9,437 bases of DNA, from the NCBI GenBank assembly GCA_009783365.1, contig WRHG01000063.1, positions 1 through 9,437 of the forward strand, read 5' to 3'. The position numbers and the translations under genes are program-made. Positions 7,544 to 9,437 of this stretch are shown in pieces. The DNA comes from Clostridia bacterium (GTDB lineage Bacteria; Bacillota_A; Clostridia; Christensenellales; Aristaeellaceae). The notes below the pieces were generated by a model. It was not told where the DNA came from. It ran no database searches and worked only from the letters and a program-made list of their open reading frames with translations. Every line of letters starts with the position of its first letter. Within the stretch, counting starts at the first letter, position 1.

Positions 7544-8713
7544 CTACCGCGCCCGTTGTTCGCCCGCCTTTACCTCTGCGCCGGCAGGGAGGACCACGCT
7601 TTCGCCCATTACGGCGACGTTCCCAATTTCTTCGCCAACAATAGCGCCCGCTCCTACAACGGCGCTTTCCGCCAATATGGCCCTCCTGATTTGAGCGCCA
7701 CGTTCAATCACCACACCCGGCATTACCACACTGTCAACAACGCTGGCGCCTTCTTTTACGGTCACACCCGCAAAAAGCACACTGCGGCCAACTTTACCAT
7801 ACACCTCGCAACCTTCTGAAATCAGGCAATTCTGAACAATTGCCCCCTCCGAGATGTAATGAGGCGCCATACCGGGGTTGCGGCTATAAATCCGCCATTT
7901 TGCATCATATAGATCAATGGGCATGGGCATACGAAGCAAATCCATATTTGCTTCCCAAAGGCTATCAATGGTCCCCACGTCCTTCCAATACCCCTTGAAT
8001 TCATAGGCGTACATGCGCTGCTTGTCTTCCAGCATCTTGGGAATGATGTTTTTGCCAAAGTCATTGGCGCTTCCTTTATCTGAAGCATCAGTGATCAGGT
8101 AGTTTCGCAGGACTTTCCAGGTAAAGATATATACGCCCATACTCGCCTGGTTGTTTTTTGGCTTGGCTGGCTTTTCTTCAAACTGTGAAATGGCGCTATC
8201 GTCGCTCGTATTCATAATCCCAAAGCGGCTTGCCTCCTCCCAAGGCACCTCCCGTACGGCGATGGTTGCATCGGCTTCCTTATTGATATGGTATCGCAAC
8301 ATGGCGTTATAATCCATTTTGTAAATATGATCGCCGCTTAAGATCAGCACGTAGTCCGGATTAAACTGTTCAATAAAAGCCATGTTTTGGTAAATCGCAT
8401 TGGCAGTGCCGCTGTACCATTCTCCTCGCTTGCCCTTCACATAGGGCGGCAATACATAAATACCGCCATGAGCCAAGTCCAAATCCCAAGGTGATCCGCT
8501 GCCAATATACGCATTCAATTCCAGGGGTTGATACTGGGTCAGCACGCCTACCACATCAATCGCGCTATTGGTGCAGTTGCTCAGAGGGAAATCAATAATG
8601 CGGTATTTCCCACCATAAGGAATAGCCGGCTTTGCCATGTTTGCCGTTAGTATTCCCAAGCGGCTACCCTGCCCGCCAGCCAGGAGCATGGCAACGCATT
8701 GCTTCTTTTTCAT
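7544..8713 (-). CDS. glgC: Glucose-1-phosphate adenylyltransferase, catalytic subunit
   Basis: Makes ADP-glucose and PPi from glucose-1-phosphate and ATP, the committed step of glycogen synthesis. The 389 residues have intact catalytic motifs. These are [11 protein letters not shown] (13-23, nucleotide loop), [15 protein letters not shown] (28-42) and SGDH (126-129, with D128 as the metal-binding Asp). FEEKP (178-182) has K181 at the glucose-1-phosphate lysine position, followed by SMGVYIF and YWKDVGT (242-248). A C-terminal left-handed beta-helix occupies about 290-380. The Shine-Dalgarno site GGAGGT (8725-8730) is 11 bases from the ATG, longer than for its neighbours; no better start exists in frame. 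It sits between glgB and glgD. The ATG is part of an ATGA tetramer, where an alternative glgB frame ends (see that entry). Confidence 0.97.
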   Translation of the reverse strand: MKKKQCVAMLLAGGQGSRLGILTANMAKPAIPYGGKYRIIDFPLSNCTNSAIDVVGVLTQYQPLELNAYIGSGSPWDLDLAHGGIYVLPPYVKGKRGEWYSGTANAIYQNMAFIEQFNPDYVLILSGDHIYKMDYNAMLRYHINKEADATIAVREVPWEEASRFGIMNTSDDSAISQFEEKPAKPKNNQASMGVYIFTWKVLRNYLITDASDKGSANDFGKNIIPKMLEDKQRMYAYEFKGYWKDVGTIDSLWEANMDLLRMPMPIDLYDAKWRIYSRNPGMAPHYISEGAIVQNCLISEGCEVYGKVGRSVLFAGVTVKEGASVVDSVVMPGVVIERGAQIRRAILAESAVVGAGAIVGEEIGNVAVMGESVVLPAGAEVKAGEQRAR

Positions 8714-8841
8714 CCCGAAGAAACACCTCCATCACTTGCAGAATTCACCACGAGACGCGATTTTTCCTTCGTTTCAGGGTTAGGCCAAAGGGTGGTTTTT
8801 CCCTGTTGAGCAACCTTGACTTTGGGAGAGGCTGTAGTTTT
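8710..8841 (-). other. Alternative -1 frame continuing glgB to an ATGA overlap with glgC
   Basis: One frame back from the annotated end of glgB, reading is open from the A4 run at 8838-8841 to a TGA at 8710-8712. It encodes about 42 residues after the run, starting TTASPKVKVAQQGKTTLWPN and rich in K, T, S, P, Q and N, as flexible GlgB tails tend to be. Its stop overlaps the glgC ATG as ATGA, a classic coupled-operon junction. The annotated frame instead encodes a basic tail with three AGG codons and ends 31 bases before glgC. A missing base in the A-run, genuine or a sequencing error, would explain the pattern. No canonical X XXY YYZ slippery site is present. Confidence 0.4.
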
Positions 8842-9437
8842 ATATAGGTAAAGTAGAGGCAACACAGCGGAGGTATGCAGATCTGCGTCCAGAAGGGGAA
8901 TCCTTGAAAATCGCCTGGAACTGCCTCCAGTTCATAAGCGTTGTATTGATTGCTCCCGCCGAATTCCGCCCGATCCGTGTTAAATACTTCGTTCAGTTTG
9001 CCGGAAACAGGAAGGCCTATACGATAGATGGGATGAAATACTGGCGTAAAGTTTACCGCACAAAGGATGGCTCTGCCCTGACGATCTGTACGGAGAAATA
9101 CGACCACGCTATTGTCTATGTCATTGGCTGTGATCCACTGAAAACCGTTCCAAGACATATCTACTTCATAGAATGCCGGCGTCGCCTGATAAAAGTGGTT
9201 CATCGCTTTCACACAAGCCTGCAACTGCGGATGCCTATCATAAACCAGCAGAAACCAATCCAACTGATCATCATACTTCCACTCAATAAAATGCGCAAAC
9301 TCGCCGCCCATAAACAGCAGCTTTTTCCCAGGGTGCGCCATGGTATACCCATACAATGCCTTCAACCCCGCGAACTTCTGCCACAAGTCACCCGGATTTT
9401 TATCCAGCATGCTGTGCTTTCCGTGCACGGTCTCGTC
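8745..9437 (-). CDS. glgB: 1,4-alpha-glucan branching enzyme, C-terminal part (N-terminus beyond right edge)
   Basis: GH13 branching enzyme that cuts alpha-1,4 chains and re-attaches them as alpha-1,6 branches on glycogen. The 230 visible codons begin inside the conserved HDEvVHGK motif; the very first residue (D, 9435-9437) matches the third catalytic-site Asp of GlgB (D526 in E. coli). Then come SMLDKNPGDLWQKFA, HPGKKLLFMGGEFA and LDWFLL at the end of the barrel. The C-terminal beta domain follows with VNFTPV, VFNTD and IPPLCCLYF, where family members usually end within a few residues. Here the frame runs on for about 30 more residues, basic and unlike the family, to a TGA at 8745-8747. The -1 frame may be the original tail (see the 8710-8841 entry). 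It is the most upstream visible gene of the glg operon. Confidence 0.94.
   Translation of the reverse strand, partial: DETVHGKHSMLDKNPGDLWQKFAGLKALYGYTMAHPGKKLLFMGGEFAHFIEWKYDDQLDWFLLVYDRHPQLQACVKAMNHFYQATPAFYEVDMSWNGFQWITANDIDNSVVVFLRTDRQGRAILCAVNFTPVFHPIYRIGLPVSGKLNEVFNTDRAEFGGSNQYNAYELEAVPGDFQGFPFWTQICIPPLCCLYFTYIKLQPLPKSRLLNREKPPFGLTLKRRKNRVSW

Noticed and set aside
8768..8805. Possible hairpin (CAGGG...CCCTG) near the glgB-glgC junction as a terminator
   Set aside because: Only a five-base stem with a loop of about 20 bases and no U-run. It lies inside a reading frame of the glg operon.
1..9437. CRISPR arrays, tRNA or rRNA genes, insertion sequences, attachment sites, defence or toxin genes
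   Set aside because: Genes are packed head to tail with gaps of at most about 140 bases, and all belong to recognised metabolic families. I saw no repeat array, RNA gene, transposase or inverted terminal repeats.

Overview
The window is 9.4 kb in which every supported gene lies on the minus strand, so transcription runs right to left. The gene content points to an anaerobic member of the Bacillota (Clostridia-like). It has a paired GlgC/GlgD ADP-glucose pyrophosphorylase, a ferredoxin-linked indolepyruvate oxidoreductase, strong AGGAGG-type Shine-Dalgarno sites and a TTG start. Species cannot be named from the sequence.

Right half (about 4879-9437): a glycogen synthesis operon in the order glgB (3' part only, running off the right edge), glgC, glgD, glgA. 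GlgC, probably with the degenerate partner GlgD, makes ADP-glucose. GlgA polymerises it into alpha-1,4-glucan and GlgB adds alpha-1,6 branches. No glgP follows glgA here.

Middle (4740-4878): a short intergenic region with a good sigma-A-type promoter (extended -10 TGCTATACT) pointing into the next unit. No clear intrinsic terminator follows glgA.

Left half (1-4724): iorA, iorB, a paaK-type aryl-CoA ligase, a tandem-ACT-domain protein and the 5' part of an alanine racemase gene (running off the left edge). The genes are closely spaced in one direction and look like a single operon. IorAB interconverts aryl-pyruvates and aryl-acetyl-CoA using ferredoxin, and the ligase activates aryl-acetates to CoA esters. 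Together they could ferment aromatic amino acids or, in reverse, assimilate aryl acids into them. The ACT protein is a plausible amino-acid-sensing partner.

Most of the window is ordinary metabolism and I found no evidence for a wholly new system. The points most worth a second look are the 3' end of glgB, where a -1 frame continues as a plausible protein tail and ends in an ATGA overlap with glgC; a perfect hairpin between iorB and paaK; and the iorAB-paaK-ACT-alr gene set.
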